This document shows, one piece after another, positions 1-11,600 of a stretch of 64,000 bases of DNA. Origin of the DNA: Tubulanus polymorphus (taxonomy: Eukaryota > Nemertea > Palaeonemertea > Tubulaniformes > Tubulanidae); contig NC_134029.1 in the NCBI RefSeq assembly GCF_964204645.1, positions 9,352,850 through 9,416,849 of the forward strand. The letters are read 5' to 3'. The notes below the pieces were generated by a model that searched no databases, was not told the origin of the DNA, and was given only the letters and a program-made list of their open reading frames with translations. The position numbers and the translations under genes are program-made. Position 1 is the stretch's first letter, and every line of letters begins with the position of its first letter.

Positions 1-784
1 TTGAAATTACAAGAATAAGTCATTAATTACTGAATGTAAGCCACCGCATGGAAATCATTTATCACCTCATCGGGTGATCCTGCCTCATAGTGATTTCAGG
101 GTTCCCCTCTCAAATCCCAAAGTTCAAATGTGCCTTAGAAAAATCTTTTTCGTCACACATATTTCTGAAGAACAGTTCCTTTAAGGCTGTTGCCAGTGAC
201 TGAATACGTACATTGTATCTTGACTTTGTTAAAATCACAGTACATGTAGTCGCTTGGATTACTGTTACAAAATTATTTGGCGTTGTCTAGATTGCTTGTG
301 TAATGTAGACTAGTTTCAACTATGAGCTCCAGGCTAAGTGTTCAATATGTAGGATGACATTTTCAATTGCTGGTCACTCAGGGCAAATCTGTTGTGTCAC
401 AGCAGAAAGGGATGAAACCTGTTGCGACACATTTAGTTTAAGTGTCGCAAAGAAACAACCAGGGCGAAATCTTTTATCAGATCGGAGAATCCGTTTGCCT
501 CCAATCGTACTCTTTTATTGGGCACGTGACTTTTTGGAGTCTCCGAAACCTCCTTTCTGTTGAGGTGGTGTGATTCGGATTTTGTGTGGAGCCAACCGGA
601 GATTTCGGACGGAGACTTCGGAGGTCATAAAAGAGTACGCCCTAAATTAGCATGGATAATTATATTTGACCCCCTAAAATTCTGGAAAGACCAATCTGTA
701 GAAACCATGTAGTCATAATTGCGCTATACTTACCATGCCAAATGTCCAGACTTAACTTTCATTGTTATATTCGCTTGTTTTCAG
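1..784 (+). other. Intron upstream of the ATP synthase alpha last exon
   Basis: No coding exon is recognised here. The stretch ends in the splice acceptor at 784. It contains a foldback at 506-639, annotated separately. Two GTTG(T/C)GACAC-type motifs near 390-440 are not explained. Confidence 0.6.
506..639. repeat. Foldback element inside the ATP synthase alpha intron
   Basis: The 13-bp arm CGTACTCTTTTAT (506-518) is repeated in inverted orientation as ATAAAAGAGTACG (627-639). A second, imperfect inverted pair lies inside, built from GGAGTCTCCGAAACCTCC and CGGAGACTTCGGAGG. This looks like a small non-autonomous inverted-repeat element; no target duplication is obvious. Confidence 0.5.
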
Positions 785-1029
785 TCCCGATGGCGATTGA
801 AGAGCAAGTGGCCGTAATCTACGCCGGTGTCCGAGGTCATCTCGACAAGGTAGAACCGGCGAAAATCACGCAGTTCGAAGAAGAATTCGTCAAACACATT
901 CGAAGCACGCAACAAGATCTTCTGAAATCGATCCGCGAAGAGGGCAAAATTAGCGAAGCCAACGACGCGAAGATGAAGGCTCTAGTTCAAGACTTCGTCG
1001 CTTCGTTCATCGCGTCGCAGGCGAAATAA
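785..1029 (+). CDS. ATP5F1A: ATP synthase F1 subunit alpha, mitochondrial: last coding exon (3' partial gene)
   Basis: This exon encodes the C-terminal helical domain of the catalytic-head alpha subunit of mitochondrial F1Fo ATP synthase. The reading frame gives [20 protein letters not shown] followed by a helical stretch and ends ...[12 protein letters not shown]. The [16 protein letters not shown] block is diagnostic of the alpha subunit C terminus in animals. The exon starts after a pyrimidine-rich acceptor ending TTTTCAG at 784 and stops at TAA 1027-1029, so about 81 residues are present. All upstream exons lie outside the window to the left. Likely poly(A) signals AATAAA occur near 1143 and 1279. 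Codons are richer in G and C than the flanking DNA, as expected for a highly expressed housekeeping gene. Identification is by recognised sequence, and I see no breaks. Confidence 0.93.
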
Positions 1030-4000
1030 TGACACTCATAACGATAGGAATTCATAGTAAAATTTATTAAACGTTTCATGCCAGGGGAACAATGTGCTCG
1101 TGTATATTATATACTGACTCCTCCTCTCTTGAATGATCTAATAATAAAAAGTAAATTGTTTTTGTGTTAGATTTGAAATATTAGTGGGTGACGTTATTTA
1201 TTAAGTGACTAACACGACTTGAGGTTTCTTTAAAAAAAATCCATCATTGATTGATTATTATAAGTGTACATTTGCCACAATAAAATTAATATGTCAATTG
1301 TATCTGTATTGTTGTTGGTAGTTTTATGAGTGGATTTCAGCGCGAGAGACGTTGGCTACAAGAAAGTATATCGACCTTACCTTATTCAACATCCTCACTA
1401 TTGCCAGCAAAACTATACAGTACAAAAAGCCAATGCAATGGTTCTAAGAGTTGACTTGTCATTGTAGTGAGGGGTTCTGAATAGGGGCACAGCGGGTTCT
1501 TATTTAATCAGGTTATAGCAGGTTTATTTTTCCCTGCAGAGAAAATCTGGGAATTCTGACTTCGCGGAATAACATTACCATAGGAGGTTCCACTGTAGGT
1601 AACCCTAAGGATATCTCGTGATTTCTTAATCAGGGAATGTTTGTGCAGGGGTATTAATTAAATATCAGGAAATCTTCACTTTTTATTCTGTAAGAACCCT
1701 GTCTTAGGTAATAGGTATGTTTCCTTGGGCCCAGCTTTTCAAAGCTGATCTTGACTAATTCATTTTAAAATGAGGGTCACCATTAGAAAATTTTTGTGAA
1801 GCTGGCATCCTCATGGTGACCACTGACCTGGAGTACTCTGGATAATGGATATATTGCAACATTTTAAACCAATAGGTGCGATTCAGGAATATTTTGTTCA
1901 ACAATGGAAAAATCAAGGAATATGTAAATGGATGGAAAGTAGCCACCCGATAGTGAAACCCTTGCCTAACTAGCACAAACTGAGGGCTGGTTAAGAATTA
2001 GGAAATAAGAGAGATATCATTTTTGTCAAAGTTTGTTTAAAGTCCTCTATGTCTGACTTTGTGATGTCGACTGTTCATCTACGGGACAAGTTAAATATGG
2101 GTATGTAAATTATACATATTACAGGTATGAATGAATGACAGAAAAGAAAATTTGATGGGTTCCCGCAGTTCCTAAATTATTCTTCGGGATTGAATCCTAA
2201 AACTTCAGAAATTTAAGTGATTCCTTGGATTAAATATTACACTAGATTATCATGCTATGTCTGATTGCTATGGCCAAGCCCAAAATCCTTCAAGCCACTA
2301 AACATGCAAATAAACGCACAATTATTAAGATAACAGATAAAAGTTACTTATATGATTCGGTTTATTTTATTCTAAATACTGACTAGTGACACCTTTTATT
2401 GTACAAAACACAAATTACTACACAAGCAATAATTATAACAAAGATTTAAAACCATAAATAGGAGCCTGGGTCCCAGTTTCACGGCTAGTGAAAACATGAA
2501 ACTGGCCCCATGATCTTCGAAATGTGACCAGCCTTGAATAAATATTTTAAACAAAGAGAGTGGAGTTAAAGAAAAATAACAATACAATTTCGATAAGTTC
2601 ACACAGAGTAGAGTTAAGCACATTTTTTTTTCCAGAAAATATACCTGTGTGAATGAAACGCAGCGAGAATGTTAACTTAAGATATTTGAATCGTCAATAA
2701 GTCGGCCAAAACTTAGCTGCCCCTCCCGTGATTTCATTACTTACCATAAATAACATGTAGGAGCGATTTCTCCCGATCATCTTACCAGAAATCATGCTCA
2801 GTTCCATCAAAAGTATCACTTCAACAATTTTGTGGATTACGTGTATATATAAAAATCGAATAATGGATAAGAGAATAAAGAACAACTGATAATAACTTAA
2901 ATACATATGTATGTTTAAATACTGTAGTCCATTACATACATACGAAACCTGTGTGATGAGGGTCATTTTCTATACCATATAAATAGCATATATAAATTGG
3001 TAATGGATATACAGAATTCCTATTGAAGGAAATAAGATAAATGGCGGGTGATGAATCATCGATGTAGTTGACAATCAAGCGGAGTGGACTACTACTCTTT
3101 TATTTCAATAAGGTTTTTGACGAAGTGGTTTTATATGAATCGATATGTGAACGACAAAAAAAGGTACGTCTAAGGCAAGAAAGCGAACAAGCATTTAATG
3201 TCTGTATATAGGACCGTTGTATGCTCACATTTTGTTCTTACACGCATCGAGTTCAATACATTTTCGATGTTAGGACCTTTAGTATACCATGAAGGCCTGT
3301 TTTTGTAAATAGGTACAAAATCTATAATTTGAGAGGCATATGGGCCAACGAGTAGAAACTGACCACTTGACCACTGCACCCTTTGGGAAAACCTCGGTTA
3401 TCATGTAGTTAATCATAACCTCACCTAACTCTGGCAAAATTGGTCTGAGGTAAGCAAATATACAAAAATGATTTTTTGTCCGGGTTAGTCGAAAGTCCGA
3501 GTGTAGCATGTCTAAGGCGAGGTTTACGATATGTGACACATTGTCTGATAAAAACACTGTCGTGATAACTACCATCGTACTACGAAACTTATTTGGTGTA
3601 TAAAAACAGGCCCTGTTGATAATAAGTAAAAACCTGCAGTTGATATAAAAGCGTTTATAATGATTGATTTTCTCATTTTGGATTCTCTTATGATGCAGTT
3701 TAGAAAAACTCATCGAAACTGTTAGACGCTAAACGCTTTTATATCAACAGTGGGTTATCTCTACACACTGAGATAAATATCAGTCTTCCAGTCAGGCCCT
3801 GTTGATGCAGTAGCTTGTTTCAAGGTATCCTGGTAGGTATCAAATCAAGCACCACCTCTGACATTACACTTTAACAACATGTTTTTGTTGTATTTCCACT
3901 GTTCATCTTAACTGTCCAGTTTCAATTGAAAATGAATTAACAAACAGAATACAAATACCAGACATGAGACATTTTTCATCATCGCATTCTTCAAGAACAA

Positions 4001-4205
4001 ATGGTGAATATCTGAGGGGTGATTTGAGGCTGATTGATACCTGCAAAATGCACATCTCTTCCATAATCTCAAATATTGAACATTAGTAAAATTAGAACTA
4101 AATCTTACTTGGGTGTGAATAAAAAACAGGCTGCACAACTTCTAATTTTAGAATCCTAATCTATTTCGAAAAATCCCGCTTTTTCACAGAACCAGCAGTC
4201 TATTT
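1030..4205. other. Intergenic DNA, no gene recognised
   Basis: After the ATP synthase alpha 3' UTR nothing with coding character was found. Open frames in the stretch are short and AT-driven. A fragment ending GAGGTTCCACTGTA near 1580-1594 resembles the TA-flanked MITE end seen at 6733-6906. A small hairpin around CAGTTTCA/TGAAACTG lies near 2473-2504. A foldback with direct repeats occupies 3607-3806. Confidence 0.55.
3607..3806. repeat. Foldback flanked by a 14-bp direct repeat
   Basis: The 14-mer CAGGCCCTGTTGAT occurs at 3607-3620 and again at 3793-3806. Between them is a perfect 19-bp inverted repeat, GTTGATATAAAAGCGTTTA at 3639-3657 and its complement at 3730-3748. The arrangement suggests either an inserted foldback with a duplicated target or two rearranged ends of one repeat. 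Confidence 0.5.
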
Positions 4206-4502
4206 CAAGGGTGGATCCAGAGTCAAAGGTGGTGTCCACTTCGGATATTTAGGGCTTTTTTCTAAGCTTCACCACGATTTCATTGTTCACATACACAATG
4301 ACTTTAAAAGATCTTCTTCTAATGTTAAAACACCTAATTGCTATAACAAGATTTTGATATCTTTTTGATATCAGTTATACAACCTTAATTTTGGCCTTCT
4401 ACTAAAAATATTCAGTCTAGATCTGGAATAGTTGAAGGAAGAGTTTTTAAGGGAACTCAAAATTTTAGGGGGGGTGTCGGTTACCCCCTGGATCCGTCAC
4501 TG
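4206..4502. mobile_element. hAT-type MITE (GGATCCAG ends)
   Basis: The left end reads CAAGGGTGGATCCAG and the right end CCCCTGGATCCGTCACTG, so the complement of the right end is CAGTGACGGATCCAGGGG. CAGNGNCGGATCCAG ends are typical of a common animal hAT MITE family. The ends have diverged and flanking 8-bp sequences do not match exactly. No coding capacity. Confidence 0.55.
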
Positions 4503-4589
4503 CATTTATCATTCAATGCACATTGTTACTTTTCTTGATGGAAGATTTTCAATAATACTCAATTTCTGCAGAATTTAGTTCATTAGATA

Positions 4590-4998
4590 CAGTAGACTCC
4601 TCCATTACGCAGAAAAGGTGTGGATCAAAGGGGCGTTTTCCGTATTTCAAAAATAATACAGAATTTTTGGTGTCTTCATATTTCTGCAATTGAACCACAA
4701 AATCTGAGATGTTTTTAGAACACTTCTCAAACCGTCTTATTTTTCGGCCTGTGGTTTTTGTCCCGTTTCAGCTTCTGGGTTCACCCAGTTCTGGAGTCTG
4801 GGCCGTCTATGCCTTGCTACCAAGAATTGTATGACCACCGTGACACTTAGGCAATTGGTGGACTCCTAGGTGCCCTTCAGGAACTAGTGCTCAGGCACCA
4901 ATGTAGAAAACCAAAATACGGTACTCAAAATTATGTCATTTTGCATCCATGGGTCATTCTGCCGGTTCCAACTTAACCAAGTAATGTGGAGTCTGCTG
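4590..4998. mobile_element. TA-flanked MITE (mariner/pogo type)
   Basis: The left terminus CAGTAGACTCCTCCATTAC and the complement of the right terminus CAGCAGACTCCACATTAC form imperfect terminal inverted repeats. Both sides are flanked by TA (4588-4589 and 4999-5000), the target duplication of the Tc1/mariner/pogo group. The 409 bp contain no open frame of note. Confidence 0.65.
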
Positions 4999-7900
4999 TA
5001 CTAATCAAAATAGCAGGTTTAGTCATACATAATAAGCCCTGAATGATCGGTCATTTTTTGGGGGATTGATTCTTTGCACAAGTACATAGGAGGTAGAAGC
5101 ATGAAAATAGTAAATACGATTAACAAAAGCCGCAGCTCTTTAACAAAATAAATACAAAACAAACTGATGATGGAGCATAATAACACTACACTAACGGACA
5201 CACATTCACTCACTCAGACAGACATATTATGGATTTCTTAAGCTTTCAGCAGAAAGATGCTATTTCGATGATAATTTTTTACGCACAATCAAAGTAATCA
5301 AATTATTTGATGGCTGTACCTACACTTGTGGTATTTCATGACAGATGAACAGTTCACAGACACTATGCTTGCATTACCCGGTAAATACAACTGAATCAAT
5401 CGACAAATATATGCATTACACAATGTAACTATAGTCGTAAGCCAGCCCTGAAGGGGATAGCTATAATATCAGCCTTAAGTCGAGCGACAAATCACTGATC
5501 GGATTGAAAAGTTACGTTTGGGCAGGTTTCGAATGAGTGTTGCCAATTCCTGTTCTCAGTGTTGGTTTAGATCGGAGTACATTCTATTCTAGAATAGTGT
5601 AATTGCTTTTTTTGAAATCGCTATACTTAAACCAGAAATGAAACCTGCCTCGAGAGTTTTTAATCATAGATGTTCATTATTGTTATCAAATCATTAAGCT
5701 TTCAAAATGAGGACTGGGCAATGCTACTGTGGATAGCCACCATGATAAACTTCTCACAAAAAAAGATTGTGCCATTGAGCTATGAACCTTAAAAGATCAT
5801 GACCCAGTTTCACAGTTATGTGTAAAGATTCAACTCATAGAGCTAACATGGAAATGGATCCTGAGTTTATTGAGACGCACGATTAGCCCAATCTTTTTCT
5901 AAAAATGTAAAAATTTCCATTGAATTTGATTGAAATTTTTGTCGAGAATGGCGGACATTCTAGTGGCGCCATCTGGTGGAATAGTTGATGTGCCAGGTCC
6001 TCGTTACGAAAGCAGTTTTCGAAAATATCACCAATCTACTTAAAACTCAAGCTCACGATTTTTCGAAAAGGCTATTCACAGAGACAGTTTTAAGACAGAA
6101 ATGCAAAATATAGAATTATAACGTAACACGTACGATCATTTTTTTCTAAATCACGGAGTAAATATCATTGCCCGAAATGATCCTTTAAATCAGATCATTA
6201 CCAATGTACCCAGCATATAAAAGATGATTGAGCAGTTTTCTTTTCTTCGCACAACGTCTCGTCAGTAAAAATATTGCCAAAAAATTGCTTAACAAAATTA
6301 CACAAAAATAATTATCAACGAAATATATAAAGTCAAAAGCAATATATCTAAATCAAAGAAAAAGTCAATCAGACCTGGTACCACATTTTCGCCCATAATT
6401 CGCGTATATTGTTAAACCAATTGGTACAAATAAGTTATTAATGCCATTTCTCTCTAAAAGTTACTACAGCTGTTTTGTATATCATAAAGCCTAACCTATT
6501 GCGTATATAATGAATGTATGTAGGCCTAAGGCTTATAAGTAACAGCAACACACTTTCATGCTTATCTGTATATAACTAGACTGGTAAACTGACAAAAATA
6601 TGGTGCTCGATTTCATAGATTGGCTATGCATGATATCCTAAGTGATAGATCTTTTTTTCACTCTTTCAACACTTCACTGTAGATTTGAATCCTTTCGAGT
6701 TTAATTTTCATTCTAACTTGGACCACACGCTACAGTGGAACCTAGTTACAGCGAACTTCATGGGACCAGATATTATGTTTGTTATAACCACTAGTTCGTT
6801 ACAACCAGTATGCAATTAGTGAAATTGTGTTAGCTGGGATGAAATTCTATATTTGTAATATCCGATGAATCGTTGTATCCCAATTGGTTTTAACAAGGTT
6901 CCACTGTATGCGATTAATCGCATATAGTTTAATGCGATGAATTGTGTGCAGCAGGCTTTACTGATCAAAACTCAACCAAAATTCACTTGTACCAATTGAT
7001 TAGAGTTACGGTAGGTGTCTAGTTTACCATAGTAAGGGAGCGTTGAAGTATGGTACGTATGGTTTTTTTGGGGAAAAAATGGCGAAATTGGCTGTACGTA
7101 CCATTTGAACGGTTTCTAAGAATGCAACACTAGAAACAAAAGTAAAGCAGAAAGATAAACAGACCGATCTGACAAAGTATAAAATCATCTATCTGGGATA
7201 TATAACCTCATCCTATGAAACCAGCCACAGGAAATCAGTTTTTTGAAATTTCAACAGCAAGTAAGAACCAGCAGTTAAAATCGATAGCCTGATTTCCCAT
7301 AATTGCCAGAGGCTTCTGATTAAAAAATCTTTTCCTACGAGAAACGAATATCAACCGACATCACAAGATAAACACTTGAATAGTATTGAAAGGCAACTAT
7401 ATCTCTCTTACACAGCTTATGATTAAGTTTATACCCCAGTATATAATATACCGGTATACCTTGTCTACATGCAAATTAAAAGCTTGGTTTACTGCTTTTG
7501 GCCTGCTTCTGCCCGTGCACAGCTTCAACACTGATAGCATCACGAAATCCTGGCATAATAAACCGGATTTTCAGTGATAGTCTAAAGTATAACACGAGCA
7601 TCACGTAACCTCATGTTGCTATCAGAAGTTAAAATGCCTGTCTATATTAGAGGCATACCCCATGGTTCCAGTGGCATGAATAATGGGTGTTTGATGAACC
7701 GTGGTAACAACCGCAACTAAATAATCAACCGGTTTTTAAAAACTATCTAAAGGTTAACATAAACCTAAGGCCTCGTTTCTGGTATGTAGAGGTGATGGAC
7801 ATGACATCATGTGTTTATGACACCACCTTGGCAGGCGAATATTTACAGAAATCACCGCAGGAATTTTTGGATTCATGACATTGGATATCCTCTTTTCCAC

Positions 7901-8692
7901 ATACATACCGTCAGATCGGACAAATTGCAAAATGTGTGTTTTCTATTCAAAATTCTGAGGAGAGCAAAAAGTGACAATATATTCAAGCCATTATCCATAG
8001 CCAAATTGAATGAAAAGCCCAGTTTTCTTTAAGTAAAGCTTTGGGAAACGCTGCTTTTGACCTAATGAAACGAGGCCTATGATTAGAATCATTGTCGCAA
8101 CTATGGTACACAAAACGGGACGTTTCCCAATTCCGGACATCATACGCGAAACTGATTGGCAACTCTTCTGCACACAAAAATATTTTCCGGACGGATAGTG
8201 CCGTGCCATTTAATAGAAACATCCCATTCTGCTATATTTCCACGTTCGTTTGATATGAACTCGTTTTAACAGAACCAAACTCAAACACCATTAAAACATC
8301 GGGCCTTAACAACCAAAATGTCTTATGATTTCGACGGACAAGTTTATTTGCGCAATCAAAAATTCGAAAACGTGAAAAATGTCCGAAATCAGATTTTGAT
8401 ACACAGAAATTTCTAAACGTTACTGAGGATCCACTAAATTGATTCAAAATACTATATACATATACATTGAAGTTGTTGACTGCTACTCTATGATATAACT
8501 TTGAGCTTTATACGTTACATCACGTTTCCTCATGTCAGTTTTCTTTTCTTTTCGTCTATCAAAAATTGCATTTCAATCGTTGTTTGTTTTCTTTTTGAAT
8601 ACCGGTATATATGTATATAAAAAAAATGTGGCAAACGACGACGACGCCCTCTGAACAACTTTTCAACATTTGCCCGGATCGCGTCGCGCCGC
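4999..8692. other. Intergenic DNA between ATP synthase alpha and the Rit-like gene
   Basis: No exon is recognised. The stretch contains one MITE (6733-6906) and a short diverged hairpin sequence at about 5801-5866 (CCCAGTTTCACAG) related to the hairpin element near 11741. The right end must include the 3' UTR of the minus-strand Rit-like gene; TTTATT near 8344, an AATAAA on the minus strand, is a candidate poly(A) signal. Confidence 0.5.
6733..6906. mobile_element. TA-flanked MITE, CAGTGGAACCT family
   Basis: The ends CAGTGGAACCTAGTTA and AAGGTTCCACTG are inverted copies flanked by TA at 6731-6732 and 6907-6908. The body includes CTTCATGGGACCAG and GTTATAACC, motifs shared with copies at 23027-23197, 27017-27164 and 39687-39800. 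Architecture and TA duplication fit the mariner/pogo group. Confidence 0.7.
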
Positions 8693-11600
8693 TCACGTCT
8701 TTGATTCGTGTTTCGGCGAACCTTTTGGTGAATTGTTCGGCGACAGTTTCCTCAGTCGTTCGAGGAAACGGTGAAACTTTTTTGATTGCATTTTTTTCTT
8801 GCGATTGCGTTCCTCTTCGGCGAGCAGTTCTTCCTGATGCAGACGGATTTCGCGGACCATGCTGTGAAACGCGTCATCGACGAATCGCCGCAACACGGCA
8901 GACGTCTCGTAGAATGGACAGCCCATCTGACGCGCTAATGATTGTCCTTCTTCAACGGTGACCTTCAATTCGAGAATAAACACGACTAAAGTTATCAGTT
9001 CCTCGAAAATTCGTTTGACTGATAACAGTTGTAAGACGGTAGTTAAATCAAGCCTGCTCAAGTCGGATTTTTTAAGCCAACTTTCAGCTAATAACTCATA
9101 TCAATTGTTTTGGATGATTTTTAATACGTACTTGCAATAATACGTTCAAAACCCACTATGTACCCACTAGGCTATAAACAGAAGTTAAAAGATTAAAATC
9201 AAATTTTTCTATCCAGAATTGAAAATCAAAATACACAACATTTCGAACTCTCACTAGAGACCATCATGGGTTTTGAACTTATTATCTGTTCTCCATGTCT
9301 AAGTGCGGCTTTTCTACCACGTACTTGCAATATTAAACCTTTCAGTGCGTCTACACCGCAATGCGGTGTATAAATTGGTGATGGATTTTGCTAGTACACC
9401 GCACTGCGGTGTATTGATGTAATTGGTATTTAATTTATATCTCTAATGAAAGATGGCAGCACCTGTCCAACATAGAGAAATATTAGTAACTAACGATACA
9501 CCGCGCTGCAGTGTAGACGCACTATAGTGGTATTCCCGTTATTCAACACACCAGGGTGGAATTTTTCAAAATTTTCAAATTTTCTCCCGCACTATAGGGT
9601 ATTAATTAGTCGGCACTGAAAGGGTTAACCTTATTTTTTAGCAGAATTTTCGCTTATTTCGAACAAAACTCCCTGTTCCAAAAAGATCTGACTTAAACCG
9701 GCTATGTGGTCGGAGAAGAGTATGCAGAGAGTCTACTCGACCCCCATATCTATGAAATAAACTTACAGCTCTATTATTGGTTTCTAAATCATACTTATTA
9801 CCAACTAACACAATCGGTATGTCATCACATTTACGAACGCGTCCGATGAGCTTTTTATATTCGAGAATGGCATCGAAACTGCGACGATCAGTAATCGAGT
9901 AACACAATATAAAGCCTTCCCCTTTATGCATGTACTGCTCTCGCATGGCAGAAAACTCCGGCTGGAAATGTAAAGAACCTAAGATGATGTCGAATGAAAA
10001 TAGAATAGCGGTAGGCTTCATCCTTATGATCATAAAAATATGCTTTCACTGTTACAATCAACCTTTCAGAAGGGGCGTGTCCAGTACTTAGTAGAGGAAG
10101 AGCACGAGGGAAGAAAGTTTTTGCCAAGAAAATTTTGGAAATTCTGATCAATGTAGATGTCAAATCGTGACATTTTGGCTGACTATATAAGGCACACACA
10201 AATCAATAACAGCTCCTTTCTTTTCAAGTACAAATTCCGTTATTTGGATAGATAGATACCCTAACATTATAAACGCCTAATAGGGCCTAGGTACGTTTGG
10301 AGTGTTCTTGCACCTATACACGAGCAGCGAAACTCGATCAGGCGAGTTATTCTGAAATGCATATTCGCCCTGGACCAATGAGCATTGAGGATGAAGCAGT
10401 TTGTTCGCGGTGCCAGCCAATATTAAGGAACCTTGCCAATAATTGACAAATCAGCAAAAGAGCTAACACATAGGCCTAGGTAATGGCAAGGATACATCAG
10501 ACGCAGAAGTACAAGACATCTCATATAGTTCACAGCTAACGCGTTATATTCCAATGAAGACTATTTACCTGTCCAGCTGTATCTAATATATCAAGATGAG
10601 CTGGTTCACCATCAATCTTTGCTTGGTGATTGTATGCATCTTCTGAAAAATGACAAAAGCGAAGCAACTAGAGAAATGATCATCCTATTTGAGCACCACT
10701 CCGGCCATGATTAGCAGGATTGAGATTTCTTTTTCCTCTTATAAACAGATTCGCGTAGGCCTACGGTAAGTTGTTATCAGTTTTAGCCCTAATTTGTATT
10801 TTCCAATACATTAAAGTGCAAATTGTCATTTGTGGCAGGATGTTAACAATGATGGTCCGAAATTTTAGCAAAAAATCTAGAAATCGCATTAGCAACTGCA
10901 ATCTTACCTATAGTTGGATCGTGATAGTCCAAAAATCGATGACAGACAAATTGCATTGTAAGAGCTGAAAAAATAAGCGTTCCATAGGTATATTGATCAT
11001 GAAACAGTTATCTTATATCTGTTATGCACTAGTCAATGATAGTTCCCGCATTACGGGGGCCGGGAAACGAAAATTAGCGATCCATAGCGCCGCAACTTTT
11101 TATTTCCATAAATTCATATTTTTACCGTTTTTAAGAGCTCAATTTGATAACTTTTTTCAAACATTGGTTTGTAATATTTTTCTGATGATATCGTTTAGAG
11201 AAATCGAATTTCAGATTTTCGTTACGATTCTCAAACTGCAGATGTCTAGTATTTAAGTACTCCCCATATCGAACGGCGATTTGTAGGGCACAATTCCCTG
11301 CATACTTAAGCAATCCATAGCGCATGAATCCCCGCGTGTGTAAGCAGCGATAAAAATAACGTTACCGGTAGCAGGGAAAAAGTCCCGACTGAGCGATCCT
11401 AGTGCTGGCGCTAATTTTCATTTCCCGGCCCCCATAGGGTGGGGACGTTCATAGACTGGTGCATTAGGAAGTGCATGTTCTGCTGATGTGGCATCATTGG
11501 GTTCGAACTCGTTTTCAAAATGAAATATAACGTTTTACTAATATAACTCTTAACCCAGTAATACATGCTTCTTAAAGGGGTAATGCAAAGAATTTCCAAA

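Noticed and set aside
3279-3713. 144-codon open frame on the minus strand
   Set aside because: No start context, splice support or recognisable domain; composition is that of AT-rich noncoding DNA.
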